Shown: in pieces, positions 14,761 to 16,108 of the stretch
How the letters are laid out: every line of letters begins with the position of its first letter
How positions within the stretch are numbered: position 1 is the stretch's first letter
From: Lentzea aerocolonigenes
Lineage (GTDB): Bacteria > Actinomycetota > Actinomycetes > Mycobacteriales > Pseudonocardiaceae
Reading direction: 5' to 3'
DNA length: 16,108 bases
NCBI RefSeq assembly: GCF_000955955.1
Contig: NZ_JYJG01000210.1
Location: forward strand, 1 to 16,108
Position numbers and translations under genes: made by a program
The notes under the pieces: model-generated
Database searches by the model: none
What the model was told of the DNA's origin: nothing
What the model saw: only the letters and a program-made list of their open reading frames with translations

Positions 14761-16068
14761 ATGACGCCCCCGCACAACTACCTCGCGGTGATCAAGGTCG
14801 TCGGCATCGGTGGTGGCGGCGTCAACGCCGTCAACCGCATGATCGAGGTCGGGCTCAAGGGCGTCGAGTTCATCGCGGTGAACACCGACGCACAGGCCTT
14901 GCTGATGTCTGATGCCGACGTCAAGCTCGACATCGGCCGCGAGTTGACCCGCGGTCTCGGTGCCGGCGCGAACCCGAAGGTCGGGCACAAGGCCGCCGAA
15001 GACCACCGCGAGGAGATCGAGGAGGTCCTCAAGGGGGCCGACATGGTCTTCGTGACCGCCGGCGAGGGCGGCGGCACGGGCACCGGCGGCGCGCCGGTGG
15101 TGGCCTCGATCGCCCGCAAGCTCGGCGCGCTCACGATCGGTGTCGTCACGCGGCCGTTCTCCTTCGAGGGCAAGCGCCGCGCCAAGCAGGCGGAAGACGG
15201 CATCCAGGCGCTGCGCAACGAGTGCGACACGCTGATCGTCATCCCCAACGACCGGCTGCTCCAGCTGGGCGACATCGGTGTCAGCCTGATGGACGCGTTC
15301 CGCTCGGCCGACGAGGTGCTCCTCTCCGGTGTCCAGGGCATCACCGACCTGATCACGACCCCCGGTCTGATCAACCTGGACTTCGCCGACGTCAAGTCGG
15401 TCATGTCCGGCGCGGGTTCGGCGTTGATGGGCATCGGTTCCGCGAGAGGTGAGGGCCGCGCCGTCCAAGCCGCGCAGAAGGCGATCAACTCGCCGCTGCT
15501 CGAGGCCTCGATGGAGGGCGCGCACGGCGTGCTGCTCTCGATCGCGGGTGGCTCCGACCTGGGCCTGTTCGAGATCAACGAGTCCGCGTCGCTGGTCCAG
15601 GAGGCCGCGCACCCGGACGCGAACATCATCTTCGGTACGGTCATCGACGACTCCCTCGGCGACGAGGTGCGGGTCACGGTGATCGCCGCCGGGTTCGACA
15701 GCGGCGGGCCCACGCACAAGAAGCTGGAGCCGACGGCGTTGTCCTCGGCACCGCGGACGGCCACCGGGCCGATCGCCACGGCATCGGCCGCGCCCACGCA
15801 CGCCCCGGTGCCGCAGCCGGTCGCCCAGACGCCGCCTCCGGTCGTCCAGGCGCCTCCGCCCGTGCCGCAGCCGGAGGTCCGGCAGGCCCCGCCCGTGACG
15901 CCGCCGCCCACCACCGTGCCGCCGCAGCCCTCGCCGGTGCAGGGCAACGGGTACGTGCCGAGCGTGCCGCGGTCGCTGTCGCAGAACGGCTCGCTGCCGT
16001 CGCGTCCGGTGCCCGTCACCGAGGACCCGGACGACGAGGTGGACGTGCCGCCGTTCATGCGGCGCTGA
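14761..16068 (+). CDS. ftsZ: Cell division GTPase FtsZ
   Basis: FtsZ is the tubulin-like GTPase that assembles into the Z-ring and recruits the divisome. It has 435 residues. [19 protein letters not shown] opens the GTPase domain, and the tubulin signature GGGTGTG is at 103-109 within [53 protein letters not shown] and [26 protein letters not shown] cover the nucleotide-contacting and T7-loop regions. The globular part ends at about 318. A Pro-rich disordered linker (about 320-420) leads to the conserved tail [12 protein letters not shown], which binds partner proteins. ATG 14761 is preceded by AGGAAGG with 8-base spacing. In most actinobacteria ftsZ directly follows ftsQ; here about 4 kb and four genes intervene, so expression must rely on the structured leader just upstream. 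Confidence 0.97.
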   Translation: MTPPHNYLAVIKVVGIGGGGVNAVNRMIEVGLKGVEFIAVNTDAQALLMSDADVKLDIGRELTRGLGAGANPKVGHKAAEDHREEIEEVLKGADMVFVTAGEGGGTGTGGAPVVASIARKLGALTIGVVTRPFSFEGKRRAKQAEDGIQALRNECDTLIVIPNDRLLQLGDIGVSLMDAFRSADEVLLSGVQGITDLITTPGLINLDFADVKSVMSGAGSALMGIGSARGEGRAVQAAQKAINSPLLEASMEGAHGVLLSIAGGSDLGLFEINESASLVQEAAHPDANIIFGTVIDDSLGDEVRVTVIAAGFDSGGPTHKKLEPTALSSAPRTATGPIATASAAPTHAPVPQPVAQTPPPVVQAPPPVPQPEVRQAPPVTPPPTTVPPQPSPVQGNGYVPSVPRSLSQNGSLPSRPVPVTEDPDDEVDVPPFMRR

Positions 16069-16085
16069 TCCCCACCCGATCGAAC

Positions 16086-16104
16086 GATGAAGGGAACCTT
16101 CATC
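16086..16104 (+). terminator. Palindrome downstream of ftsZ, possible terminator
   Basis: GATGAAGG (16086-16093) and CCTTCATC (16097-16104) form a perfect 8-bp stem with a 3-base GAA spacer, starting 17 bases after the ftsZ stop. The window ends four bases later, so a U-run cannot be checked. Similar GAAGG-n-CCTTC palindromes recur, as far as I recall, between genes in Pseudonocardiaceae, so it may be a repeated intergenic element as well as a terminator. Confidence 0.45.
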
Positions 16105-16108
16105 CACC

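Noticed and set aside
1..16108. tRNA, rRNA, CRISPR array, riboswitch or toxin-antitoxin genes
   Set aside because: No repeat-spacer pattern, tRNA-like fold or known toxin family was recognised anywhere in the window on either strand.

Overview
The window is high-GC DNA from an actinomycete. It is dominated by the division and cell wall (dcw) cluster, in the order murE-murF-mraY-murD-ftsW-murG-murC-ftsQ ... ftsZ. The gene order, the frequent GTG/TTG starts, the DAP-type MurE, the long basic FtsW tail and the acidic FtsZ tail ending in DVPPFMRR all fit Actinobacteria. The proteins look most like those of Pseudonocardiaceae (Lentzea/Saccharothrix/Actinosynnema type); that family placement is inferred from recalled sequences and was not tested by search.

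Layout. (1) At 1-433 on the minus strand is the N-terminal part of a universal stress protein gene that runs off the left edge. It is divergent from murE across a 210-bp gap that holds a DosR/DevR-like box, a small hairpin and a possible leaderless murE promoter. (2) At 644-10803 on the plus strand is one compact eight-gene run. MurE, MurF, MraY, MurD, MurG and MurC carry UDP-MurNAc-peptide through to lipid II, FtsW polymerises septal glycan, and FtsQ is the divisome scaffold. Five of the seven junctions are 4-base stop/start overlaps, so translational coupling is likely throughout. (3) At 10800-14429 are four genes that do not belong to the usual dcw set: a convergent small membrane-anchored protein of unknown function, a CrtI-type phytoene desaturase, a DinB/DUF664 protein, and a convergent secreted protein with two ricin-type beta-trefoils. 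A possible 40-codon gene lies between the first two. (4) At 14430-14760 is a 331-bp leader with three separate inverted-repeat structures and candidate promoters. It is followed by ftsZ (14761-16068) and a palindrome at the right edge.

The main oddity is that ftsZ, normally next to ftsQ in actinobacteria, is about 4 kb away behind a foreign-looking block and a structured leader, so it probably depends on its own promoters. The left end is also unusual, because a stress gene sits where ftsI would be expected. No RNA genes, CRISPR arrays, insertion sequences or attachment sites were found. I did not find a convincing new multi-gene system. The best candidates for new biology are the ftsZ leader structures, the 40-codon ORF and the 148-residue membrane-anchored protein.
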